Source: an uncultured Anaerolineales bacterium
GTDB taxonomy: Bacteria; Chloroflexota; Anaerolineae; Anaerolineales; UBA4823
NCBI GenBank assembly: GCA_937928795.1
Contig: CALFWB010000040.1
Coordinates: 34,496 to 98,495 of the forward strand
Reading direction: 5' to 3'
Length of the DNA: 64,000 nucleotides
Shown here: positions 8,150 to 15,740 of the stretch, in pieces
Layout: each line of letters starts with the position of its first letter
Position numbering within the stretch: the stretch's first letter is position 1
Program-made: the position numbers and the translations under genes
Notes under the pieces: generated by a model
What the model saw: only the letters and a program-made list of their open reading frames with translations
Databases searched by the model: none
What the model was told of the DNA's origin: nothing

Positions 8150-8364
8150 CTCAGCCTGATTGTAATCGATGAATCGAAAGTAATCGTTTATTTTGCAAAA
8201 AATCCTTAGATGACGCAGATTTCGCAGAAAAATTCAAAAAATTCGCTCTATGATTCGGTGAGCACTTAAGAGTTGTTGACCGCTTGATTTGACGGATATA
8301 AACGCAACTAGCTTTGTGGAGAAACGTATATACGGAGGAAGTAGTTTTTAGAAAGGAGTTTACA

Positions 8365-9723
8365 ATGTCTAAGGTTAAGAAAAGTGTGTATTTGGGAGTG
8401 CTAATGATTTTCGTATTTGTCTTCTCACTGATCATTCCCATGGGTGTGCAGGCAGTTGAAACTGATCCAGATGGAAAGATCGAGAAAGGACAGATGATTG
8501 ACGATGATTGGTTTGCAAGTGGAGAGCGGGTAGTTGTGGATGGGGTTATCAAAGGCGACCTATATGCTGCAGCTAATACAATCGTGATCAACGGGGTTGT
8601 TCATGGAAGCGCTTTCCTCGCCGCTCAGACGATTGAGATCAATGGAGCAGTAAAGGGAAGCCTGTACGGCGCTGCTCAATCGCTTTATTTGGGGGAAGAA
8701 GCGCGAATTGAACGCAACCTCTTCTATGCCGGGTTTGCGCTTCAGGCCAAAGCAGGATCGAAGGTGGGGAAAGATGCATTATTTACTGGTTATCAAGCTG
8801 CTCTAGAAGGGCAAATCCAACGCGATGTTCTTGCTTCGGTAGGGGCATTAGAAGTCAATGGCGAGATTGGGCGCAATGTGCGGGTGACGGTTGGGGAGCC
8901 TGAGGAAGGTCAGACCCGTTCCATGCCATTTTACACAGCTCCCGGTGCGCCACCGATGATCCCCACCGGCTTGCGCATTAAAGAAGGCGCAAAGATTGGT
9001 GGCACATTGACTTACAGCAGCACAAAGGAGCAATCCGAGGGCATAAAGGCTAAACCTAAAGGAGAAGTTATCTACAAACCCATTGAAACCGCAGATCGGC
9101 AAACTATGCTGGGAAAATCACGCGATAGTTTGCCTTATAGGGTGGGCATGTATGTCCTAAACCGCCTTCAGGAAATTGTCACCCTGTTTATCATCGGCCT
9201 GCTGGGAGTTTGGTTGCTCCCTCAGCATTTACAGGGTTGGAAGGAGCGCATGAAAACCGAACCTCTTGCTGCGGGGATCAGCGGTTTGTTGACCGTGTTG
9301 GTCGGATATGGCGGAGCTGCTTTGCTTGCGTTGGTGCTTCTAGCAATTGGCATATTAATAGGTGTCCTAACGCTTGGGGGATTAAGCAGAACAGTGTTGG
9401 GGATCGGTTTTTCATCGCTAGGCTTGGCTCTAGCAATTTTTAGCCTGATAGTTACCTATGTGAGTAAGGTCTTGGTCTCTTTGTGGATTGGGGAGTGGAC
9501 GATGCGACGCTTTGCACCGCAGGCGGCTGAGAAAATTCTCCTCGTTCTTCTGGTGGGAATTTTGATTTACGTGTTTGTACGCTCGATTCCGATTTTGGGT
9601 TGGGTGGTTGGGCTACTTGCAACCTTAGTGGGTGTGGGTGCCATCTATTTGGTTCTACGAGATCGCATCCGCCTGCCATCTAAACCCATGAGCAGTGTCG
9701 AGGCCTTGTCTTCGGACGGCTGA
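8365..9723 (+). CDS. Polymer-forming cytoskeletal (bactofilin-like) membrane protein
   Basis: This 452-residue protein has a signal peptide (SVYLGVLMIFVFVFSLIIPMGVQA) and then a repetitive region (about 50-200) of G-x-[IV]-x-G repeats: VVDGVIKGDLYAAANTIVING, VHGSAFLAAQTIEING and so on. These build the right-handed beta-helix of the bactofilin/polymer-forming family. At least four membrane segments follow (about 280-440). Bactofilins self-assemble without nucleotides and scaffold envelope processes; a secreted or membrane version presents the helix outside. The start at 8365 is chosen because AAAGGAG sits 6 bp upstream and a signal peptide follows. Confidence 0.75.
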   Translation: MSKVKKSVYLGVLMIFVFVFSLIIPMGVQAVETDPDGKIEKGQMIDDDWFASGERVVVDGVIKGDLYAAANTIVINGVVHGSAFLAAQTIEINGAVKGSLYGAAQSLYLGEEARIERNLFYAGFALQAKAGSKVGKDALFTGYQAALEGQIQRDVLASVGALEVNGEIGRNVRVTVGEPEEGQTRSMPFYTAPGAPPMIPTGLRIKEGAKIGGTLTYSSTKEQSEGIKAKPKGEVIYKPIETADRQTMLGKSRDSLPYRVGMYVLNRLQEIVTLFIIGLLGVWLLPQHLQGWKERMKTEPLAAGISGLLTVLVGYGGAALLALVLLAIGILIGVLTLGGLSRTVLGIGFSSLGLALAIFSLIVTYVSKVLVSLWIGEWTMRRFAPQAAEKILLVLLVGILIYVFVRSIPILGWVVGLLATLVGVGAIYLVLRDRIRLPSKPMSSVEALSSDG

Positions 9724-9761
9724 AAGCCAGAAGCATTCTCTGGTGGGGAATTGTTGAAGCG

Positions 9762-9819
9762 AAGGGGACAGAGGGCGATAAGCGAGAAAATAAATTCCCA
9801 AGATCGCCCTTGTCCCTTT
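9762..9819. terminator. Imperfect inverted repeat downstream of the bactofilin-like gene
   Basis: AAGGGGACAGAGGGCGAT and ATCGCCCTTGTCCCTT can pair across a ~23-nt loop. There is no clean T-run, so it may be an mRNA 3'-end stabiliser or a weak terminator. Confidence 0.4.
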
Positions 9820-9845
9820 ACTAGGATTAGGGTAGGATATTGAGT

Positions 9846-10238
9846 ATGAAACAGAATAACCTGATCTGGCTGGTGATAGGTGATCTGATTGCTCTTTTTC
9901 TCTTAACTGTTGTTGGTTTTGCCTCTCATCAGGAATTGCAGTCGGCCGGCTGGCGTCTATTGACAACATTTCTGCCGCTCTGTGCTGCCTGGCTGCTGAG
10001 TGCGCCGGTCTTAGGGCTTTATCGCCAAGAGGTTTATTCCTCGCCGAATCAGCTCTGGAAGCCGATCTGGGGCATGTTTCTTGCCGGACCCCTAGCTGCC
10101 CTGCTGCGTGGCTTATGGTTGAGTCGGCCAGTGCAGCCAGTTTTTGCTTTGGTTCTAACGGCATTTGGTATGCTATGTATCTTCCTGTGGCGTTTTATTT
10201 TTTGGGTGCTGATTGCGCGTCGCATCAGGGATGGATGA
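9846..10238 (+). CDS. DUF3054-like integral membrane protein
   Basis: This 130-residue protein has four predicted membrane helices (about residues 8-25, 35-58, 75-92, 100-125). The segment PLCAAWLLSAPVLGLYRQE resembles the DUF3054 family, which has no known function. The ATG at 9846 is preferred over an upstream TTG because TAGGA lies 8 bp before it. The stop lies inside the first codons of the ECF sigma gene (ATGGATGA), so the three genes to 11681 are probably one operon. Confidence 0.65.
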   Translation: MKQNNLIWLVIGDLIALFLLTVVGFASHQELQSAGWRLLTTFLPLCAAWLLSAPVLGLYRQEVYSSPNQLWKPIWGMFLAGPLAALLRGLWLSRPVQPVFALVLTAFGMLCIFLWRFIFWVLIARRIRDG

Positions 10239-10836
10239 ACAAAGGTTGATTTACGATGCCCAAAAGGGCGATTTGGAAGCTTTTAATCGTTTGGTATTAG
10301 CTTATCAAGACGTAATCTATACTCATGCTTTTCGGATGCTTGGGGATGAAAGCGCTGCGGATGATGCTGCGCAAGAGACGTTTATTGCTGCTTATAAGGC
10401 GATCTGCACCTTTCGCGGTGGCTCCTTTCGAGCTTGGTTGTTTCGCATTGCGACCAATCAATGCTATGACGAACTGCGTCGGCGGCAACGGCGACCCACT
10501 ACTCCTCTTGAACCCTTCACGGCTGATGATGAAGGAGTCGAGTCTCCGAAGTGGATGGGGGATGACTCGAATTCCCCTGAAGATGCCCTTGAGCAAGAAG
10601 CCCTTAAGGAAGCGCTGCAAAAATGCCTCAATGGGTTGCCTCGAGAGTTTCGGAGTGTTGTCCTCTTGATCGACGTGCAAGGGCTGGATTATGCAGAGGC
10701 TTCTCAAGCCTTGGGCGTACCAATCGGAACGATCAAAAGCCGCTTAGCGCGGGCACGGCTGCGGATGCAGCACTGCCTACAAGCCTATTGGGAACTCTTA
10801 CCTGAAAAGTTTCGTCTAAAGGACGAGGGTTCTTGA
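10231..10836 (+). CDS. ECF-type RNA polymerase sigma factor
   Basis: This 201-residue protein has region 2 (FNRLVLAYQDVIYTHAFRMLGDESAADDAAQETFIAAYKAI, contacting the -10 element) and region 4 (LPREFRSVVLLIDVQGLDYAEASQALGVPIGTIKSRLARARLRM, a helix-turn-helix for -35 binding). ECF factors redirect polymerase to envelope or stress regulons. Its stop overlaps the start of a membrane protein with the layout of an anti-sigma factor. The start at 10231 is chosen over 10213 because it gives the usual N-terminus MDEQRLIYDAQKGD. Confidence 0.93.
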   Translation: MDEQRLIYDAQKGDLEAFNRLVLAYQDVIYTHAFRMLGDESAADDAAQETFIAAYKAICTFRGGSFRAWLFRIATNQCYDELRRRQRRPTTPLEPFTADDEGVESPKWMGDDSNSPEDALEQEALKEALQKCLNGLPREFRSVVLLIDVQGLDYAEASQALGVPIGTIKSRLARARLRMQHCLQAYWELLPEKFRLKDEGS

Positions 10837-11681
10837 TGATGAAGTCATCCTTGTCTAATCGCGATTATGAGTTGATTTCCGCTTACTTGGACGGTGAAGT
10901 GGACGCTAGGCAGAAGAAGGCAATTGAAATGCGCCTAGGTCATGATCCTCAATTCAAATCAGCTTATGAACAATTGTGGCAGACGCGTTGGTTGCTGAGA
11001 AGCCAAGCCGCTTTGCGCGCTCCGCGCAATTATCTCCTTTCCCCAAAAATGATTGCTGCCTCTCAAACTTCTGCAAGCCCATTTTTCTCCTTCGCCGCTT
11101 TGTTGCGACCCGTGTCGGCTTTGGTAAGCATTTTATTCCTCATCTTGTTCGGCTTAAATTGGTTTTCAGCGGGAAGGATGATGAGCGCTCCTCCGATGGA
11201 AAATAGCAAAATGCTTTATCAGCAGGCACCTGTTGAGATGGCTCCAGCCCAACCTACTCCGAGTGGAACTACGGCTGAGGACGAACAACCGATGGCGAAG
11301 AGTATGGCAACCACAGTGCCTAATCCGCAGGCAATTGCTCCGCCAATGATAGAGGGAGGCGGAGGAATGGGTGCAGGGGAAGGCGGTGAAGGTGCAGTTG
11401 AGGCACCTCTCTTGGAACCTTACAGCGCTACCTTACTGATGGCTCCAACCGAGACAATCACTGCAACCTTACTTCCCGAAACCACAGAGGAAATTGTGGC
11501 ATCGCAGGATCAGACCGAAGCGGAAACCTTGCAGTCCTCTCTCGCAGAGAGCGAGGAGACGGAAACTGGTTTTTCGAGCGGACAAGCGCAAACGGGGTGG
11601 TTAATCAAACAAGTTCTCTTTGGATTTTTAGCCATTTTCTTTGCTTTTCTTGCTATTCGCCTCAGAAAAGTGGGATCGTGA
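10836..11681 (+). CDS. Membrane anti-sigma factor-like protein
   Basis: This protein of about 281 residues has an N-terminal helical domain (LISAYLDGEVDARQKKAIEMRLGHDPQFKSAYEQL) of the kind that clamps ECF sigma factors, but the HxxxCxxC zinc motif is absent. A transmembrane helix lies near residues 88-108, then a Pro/Ala/Glu-rich extracytoplasmic linker with a Gly-rich patch, and a second membrane helix near 258-276. It begins at the sigma stop codon (TGATG), a coupling typical of sigma/anti-sigma pairs. It likely holds the sigma factor at the membrane until an envelope signal arrives; that role is inferred from domain and position. Confidence 0.75.
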   Translation: MMKSSLSNRDYELISAYLDGEVDARQKKAIEMRLGHDPQFKSAYEQLWQTRWLLRSQAALRAPRNYLLSPKMIAASQTSASPFFSFAALLRPVSALVSILFLILFGLNWFSAGRMMSAPPMENSKMLYQQAPVEMAPAQPTPSGTTAEDEQPMAKSMATTVPNPQAIAPPMIEGGGGMGAGEGGEGAVEAPLLEPYSATLLMAPTETITATLLPETTEEIVASQDQTEAETLQSSLAESEETETGFSSGQAQTGWLIKQVLFGFLAIFFAFLAIRLRKVGS

Positions 11682-11684
11682 TAG

Positions 11685-12200
11685 ATGAGTGCTGCCGATG
11701 AAGCTCGTTATTGCATTCGCTGCGGGTCACTCCTGTCCCTACAGGAGATGTTTGGAAAGCTGCGTCCAGTTTGTCCAGCTTGTGGTTGGATTTATTTTGC
11801 CGATCCCAAAGTTGCAGTGGCTGTTCTGATCCCTCGCAACGGGCAAGTTCTTTTAGGACGCAGAGTGAACGACCCCGGAAGGGGGCAGTGGACTTTGCCG
11901 GCCGGCTTTATTGACGCCGACGAAGACCCGCGCGAGGCAGCCCGTCGGGAGTGTCTCGAAGAAACCGGCCTTGAGGTCGAGGTGGTCGGCTTGCTGGATG
12001 TCCTCTTTGGGCGCGAACACGAACGCGGTGCACATATTCTAATCGTCTTTCAAGCGCAAATTGTCGGCGGACAACTTATTCCTTCGGACGACGTCGATGC
12101 GGTTGATTTCTTTGAATTGGATTGCTTGCCTCCCTTAGCTTTTACAACCACCCAAAGAATCTTGCGAAAGTGGCAGGAAAAAACCTTGTCATCTTGCTAG
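11685..12200 (+). CDS. Nudix hydrolase with N-terminal zinc ribbon
   Basis: This 171-residue protein has two CxxC pairs at the N-terminus (YCIRCGS and VCPACGW) forming a zinc ribbon, then a Nudix domain whose box runs from GFIDADEDPREAARRE through CLEETGLEV. That motif binds divalent metal and hydrolyses nucleoside diphosphates linked to another moiety. The zinc ribbon resembles that of NudC-type NADH pyrophosphatases, but the protein lacks their N-terminal domain. It begins three bases after the anti-sigma stop, so it is probably co-transcribed. Confidence 0.85.
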   Translation: MSAADEARYCIRCGSLLSLQEMFGKLRPVCPACGWIYFADPKVAVAVLIPRNGQVLLGRRVNDPGRGQWTLPAGFIDADEDPREAARRECLEETGLEVEVVGLLDVLFGREHERGAHILIVFQAQIVGGQLIPSDDVDAVDFFELDCLPPLAFTTTQRILRKWQEKTLSSC

Positions 12201-12406
12201 GTTATGCTAAAATACAGGAGAAAATTACTCGGAAATCCCTCTAAAGCGATGCGTCTTTTGTAGAGATCATTTCTCCGTGTGTGCCTGTTGGCTTTCGGGC
12301 GATCATAGCAGGAATTTCCCCCTTTTTCCACGGCAGAAAAGTTGCTCAATTAAGATAACTCGTGAGAAGATATTTTATCTTACCTAATGAATGAAGGAAT
12401 GTGGAG

Positions 12407-14146
12407 ATGAAAAATAGAACGATGCGAATCCTGTATGTTGTAGCCCTCTTGCTTCTCTTGAGTCTGGCATGTCGTCTTGGCGGTTCGTCTTCAAGCCAAC
12501 CGAGCAGTAGCTCTTCACCTCAAATCACCGAACAACCCATATCGGAAACCTCCCCCAACGCTCCCTCGGGTGGGGCGATTAGTGATTTGGAAAATGTTCG
12601 CCAAGCGGTGGTACAAATTGAAGCGGTTGGCACCTTTGTTGATCCCGAGTTTGGAGAAACCCTTCAGGGGGGTGCTGGTTCTGGGTTTATCATTGACCCT
12701 GCAGGGATTGCCGTGACGAACAATCATGTCGTTTCAGGGGGTACGGTGTTTCGTGTCTATGTCGGCGGCGATACTAGTAAAACCTATAATGCCAGAGTGT
12801 TGGGTTATTCGGAGTGTTCGGATTTAGCGGTCATTGATATCGAAGGGGATGGATTCCCGTATCTAAAATGGTATGAGGGTCCCATCAAGGTTGGAATGGA
12901 TATCTACGTTGCCGGCTTTCCGCTCGGTGATCCGAATTTCACCCTAACCAAAGGAATTATCTCGAAGGAAAAGGCCGATGGCAAGAGCGGCTTTTCCTCG
13001 GTGGAGTCAGTTGTCGAGTACGATGCAACCTCCAACCCCGGCAATTCGGGTGGACCGGTGGTGACGGCAAACGGTGAGGTTGTGGCAGTCCATTACATGG
13101 GCAATCGACAGACTCGACAGGCTTTTGGCATCGCCGGCAACCTTGCCCGAAAGGTGGTCGAAACTTTGCGCAACGGTGAGAACCTTGACTCGATCGGCGT
13201 TAACGGTGCTGCGGTCTCCAATGATGACCAAACCATCGTGGGTGTCTGGGCATATTCGATCCAACCCGGATCGCCGGCGGACAAAGCCGGCCTGAAACCG
13301 GGTGACATTATCACCCGCTTAGGGAATGTGCCGGTCGCAACCGATGGTACCCTGTATGACTATTGTGACATCATCCGTAGCCATTCTCCAACCGAGACCT
13401 TGCCGGTTGAAGTCTTGCGATTATCCACCGGAGAGTTGTTGAGCGGCCAACTCAATGGACGGTCGCTGGAAGTTGTTTCCACCTTTGGTTTACCAACCGC
13501 TGGAGGTGAGACGCCTAGCGTTGGCTCTACAGGCGGTTCGGTGCCTGGCACAACCGTGAATCCCAATGCTAGCCAACCTGGGGAATACTATTACACCACC
13601 GAATTTGAAGATATGAGCGATTGGGAATACGTTCTCATGAAAGGGAAAGAAAGCGGGCTTAAACAAGAAGCGCGCAACGGAAAATTCCGCGTTGACATTC
13701 TCGAACCGAATACCTGGGTTTACTTCTTCAATACCAATTTCACCTATCAGGATGTGCAATTAGATACCCTTGTCGAAAACTTGGGACAAAACACCAACTA
13801 TACCGGATTGTTCTGCCGCTATTCAGCGGACGGTTGGTATGAAGCGAATATCTTGAACACAGGTGAATGGTATATCTATGCTTCTAATGGTAGTCGTCTG
13901 GAATTAATGTTTAGCGGCGCTTCACGGTTGATTAATACCGGCAAGAAGACCAATTCTTACACATTCATTTGCAAAGGCGATGAACTGACTTTAGGCATTA
14001 ACGGAGTAGAAGTCAAAACCATCTCGACCGATCTAAGCCCCTTTATGCCTTTACGAGAAGGAGAGGTGGGTTTCTTTGTCGCTTCAACAAACGTTTTCCC
14101 GCTGCGAGTAGAGTTTGATTGGTTCACCGCCTCGGTTGTATATTGA
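12407..14146 (+). CDS. HtrA/DegP-like S1C serine protease lipoprotein with PDZ and C-terminal lectin-like domain
   Basis: This 579-residue protein has a lipoprotein signal with lipobox LSLAC (Cys22), a Ser-rich linker, and a trypsin-like domain with triad His107 (TNNHVVSGG), Asp139 (SDLAVIDIEG) and Ser214 (NPGNSGGPVV). A PDZ domain follows (GSPADKAGLKPGDIITRLG) and then a ~180-residue C-terminal beta-rich domain with the look of a concanavalin-like/DUF1080 fold. The family degrades damaged envelope proteins. The ATG at 12407 is chosen because AAGGA lies 8 bp upstream. A strong terminator follows at 14284. Confidence 0.87.
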   Translation: MKNRTMRILYVVALLLLLSLACRLGGSSSSQPSSSSSPQITEQPISETSPNAPSGGAISDLENVRQAVVQIEAVGTFVDPEFGETLQGGAGSGFIIDPAGIAVTNNHVVSGGTVFRVYVGGDTSKTYNARVLGYSECSDLAVIDIEGDGFPYLKWYEGPIKVGMDIYVAGFPLGDPNFTLTKGIISKEKADGKSGFSSVESVVEYDATSNPGNSGGPVVTANGEVVAVHYMGNRQTRQAFGIAGNLARKVVETLRNGENLDSIGVNGAAVSNDDQTIVGVWAYSIQPGSPADKAGLKPGDIITRLGNVPVATDGTLYDYCDIIRSHSPTETLPVEVLRLSTGELLSGQLNGRSLEVVSTFGLPTAGGETPSVGSTGGSVPGTTVNPNASQPGEYYYTTEFEDMSDWEYVLMKGKESGLKQEARNGKFRVDILEPNTWVYFFNTNFTYQDVQLDTLVENLGQNTNYTGLFCRYSADGWYEANILNTGEWYIYASNGSRLELMFSGASRLINTGKKTNSYTFICKGDELTLGINGVEVKTISTDLSPFMPLREGEVGFFVASTNVFPLRVEFDWFTASVVY

Positions 14147-14174
14147 TGTGAGTTCTGGTTGAGAATTGGGATTG

Positions 14175-14247
14175 GTCATTTGACAAGAGAAGCGAGGAGA
14201 ATTCTTAAGTTGTCATAAAGACTTTTTCTCGCTGCGCTCGAGGTGAC
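14175..14247. repeat. Dispersed palindromic repeat, family B, copy 2
   Basis: The outer ends are GTCATTTGAC and GAGGTGAC and the arms AGAAGCGAGGAGAA and TTTTCTCGCTGCGCTC, matching the copy at 3891. A partial extra right arm, GCTTTGCTCGAAGTGAC, follows at 14261-14277. Confidence 0.65.
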
Positions 14248-14283
14248 AGTCAAAGGGTGCGCTTTGCTCGAAGTGACAAGCGT

Positions 14284-14326
14284 AAGCGGAGAACAAATTC
14301 CACAAGAGTTTGTCCTCCGCTTTTTT
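14284..14326 (+). terminator. Rho-independent terminator after the HtrA-like gene
   Basis: AAGCGGAGAACAAA pairs with TTTGTCCTCCGCTT around a short loop and is followed by a T-run. It lies in the convergent spacer before the minus-strand gene ending at 14342. Confidence 0.8.
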
Positions 14327-14341
14327 GCTCGTGTTGAATTC

Positions 14342-15406
14342 TCAAGGTTGACTGAGGAAGCGGTTGCTCAGGGTGTAATGGACATAATTTTGAATTAGGC
14401 TGGTCACCATGTCGCGACGGTAGTTATGCGAAGAGAAGGTTTGGATGATCACGCGGCCGCCCAGACAACTGGCAATCACTCCATGATCCGATTTTGAAGT
14501 TGCCTTTGTTCCGGCTATAAGCTGTGCGTCTCCGCTGCCGGTGATTTTGAGCAGATCACCTTGATCAGTTTCGTCCCAAAAGACACTGAAATTGCGCAAG
14601 GAGATGCCTTTGTTGGGAGACGTAAAAATTGGGTGATCTGGGACTAGCGGATAAACCGATAGGTCAGCAAGCCACCATTCCTTGAAGTACCAATCTCGAT
14701 AGATGCCCACACCACACTTCATTAGAATTGGGGCAACTTTGCCTTGTGAGAGATCATCGAGCGCCCAATGTTCGATAATCACTGCAGTGCCTCGGTTGAT
14801 GTGATCGAGCAAATACACAAAAAACTCACCTTGAATTTTGGTGCGAGCTTCTGAGGCAGCGATAATTAGATCCCATTGGTTAGAAGAGAGTAAATCATCC
14901 TTAAACCATCCTTGGGCGCTGCCATCGTCTTTGAAGGTATAACCGCCCATTTCCAGGGCTTCTTGGTAGTACTCCAGTTGTCCTGTGCCGGACATATCTT
15001 CAAAGAGAAGGATTTTTGCATTCTTGATTTTTTGCTCAATATCTACGCTCGGTTCGGGGGAAGAAGGGGGTAAGGGAGGAGCTTCTGTGGCTTGGGGTGG
15101 TGGGGGATTGGTCGGTGGAATCTGCCCGGCTTGTTGGGTCAGTTGAGCAATTTGTTCAGCAAGCATGGTCGCTTGGACTTCCTGAGCAATGCGGGTACGT
15201 TCTGCAGCCGCTGCAGTCTCCTGTGCGCCTTGGTTGGCTTGTTGAGCTTGCAGGGTGAGCTGAACTTGGAGGGCGGTTTGGGTTTGGAGCAGGGATTGAT
15301 CGGCCTGGCTACTTGAGATACAAGCGATCGCTGCAAAAAAGAACACAAAGGGAAGGATGACCCATCGGTAAACTGGCAAACCATAGGGTGGGGTAATTCG
15401 TTTCAT
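14342..15406 (-). CDS. Secreted/lipoprotein of unknown function with Gln/Ala-rich coiled coil
   Basis: This 354-residue protein has a signal peptide with a possible lipobox (FAAIAC), a Gln/Ala/Thr-rich coiled-coil-like segment (about 35-95), and a Pro-rich linker (PPTNPPPPQATEAPPLPPSS). A ~220-residue globular domain begins AKILLFEDMSGTGQLEYYQEAL. That domain has an alternating strand/helix pattern with a Gly-rich ending (SCLGGRVIIQTFSSHNYRRDM), reminiscent of DUF4350/glutamine amidotransferase-like sensor domains, but I cannot assign a family. AGGAG lies 7 bp before the ATG, and a good promoter lies about 215 bp upstream. Confidence 0.7.
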   Translation of the reverse strand: MKRITPPYGLPVYRWVILPFVFFFAAIACISSSQADQSLLQTQTALQVQLTLQAQQANQGAQETAAAAERTRIAQEVQATMLAEQIAQLTQQAGQIPPTNPPPPQATEAPPLPPSSPEPSVDIEQKIKNAKILLFEDMSGTGQLEYYQEALEMGGYTFKDDGSAQGWFKDDLLSSNQWDLIIAASEARTKIQGEFFVYLLDHINRGTAVIIEHWALDDLSQGKVAPILMKCGVGIYRDWYFKEWWLADLSVYPLVPDHPIFTSPNKGISLRNFSVFWDETDQGDLLKITGSGDAQLIAGTKATSKSDHGVIASCLGGRVIIQTFSSHNYRRDMVTSLIQNYVHYTLSNRFLSQP

Positions 15407-15621
15407 ACTATTCTCCTAAAAATTCACAGAAATTCCGATCCGATTTTCAAACGACGGCTACTCGCTTCCTTTTACTTCAGATAGAATGAGGTGAGGGGAA
15501 ATGGGTTGCCTTTTCTATGAGCAGTTTCAGATACAAACCGGCTTGTTAAGTTGTGGGGGGAACAGCTCTCCAATTAGAAAAAGATCGTCGATTTTTGACC
15601 TTAAGTTATTCAGGCAATTGA

Positions 15622-15650
15622 AGTATATAGGGGAATAAATAGAAAGTCAA
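15622..15650 (-). promoter_or_regulatory. Sigma-70-type promoter for the secreted hypothetical gene
   Basis: On the minus strand, TTGACT (15650-15645) and TATACT (15627-15622) are separated by 17 bp, giving a 5' leader of about 210 nt before the ATG at 15406. Apart from this and the fragment at 15690-15714, the spacer 15407-15740 shows no gene. Confidence 0.65.
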
Positions 15651-15689
15651 TATAAAATCCGAAAATGCCGAAATTCCAAATTATCCAAG

Positions 15690-15714
15690 TTTGCAAAATC
15701 TGCGTCATCTGCGG
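15690..15714. repeat. Short dispersed repeat AAATCTGCGTCATCT
   Basis: A 15-bp exact match in inverse orientation lies at 8208-8222 (AGATGACGCAGATTT), and similarity extends a few bases on both sides (GCA...GCGG). It is too short to define an element. Confidence 0.4.
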
Positions 15715-15740
15715 TTTTGGGGCAGGTTGAACAGTTACCC

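Noticed and set aside
8276..8302. TTGACC-15-TATAAA before the bactofilin-like gene as a promoter
   Set aside because: The spacer is only 15 bp and the -35 is imperfect; not strong enough to list as a feature.
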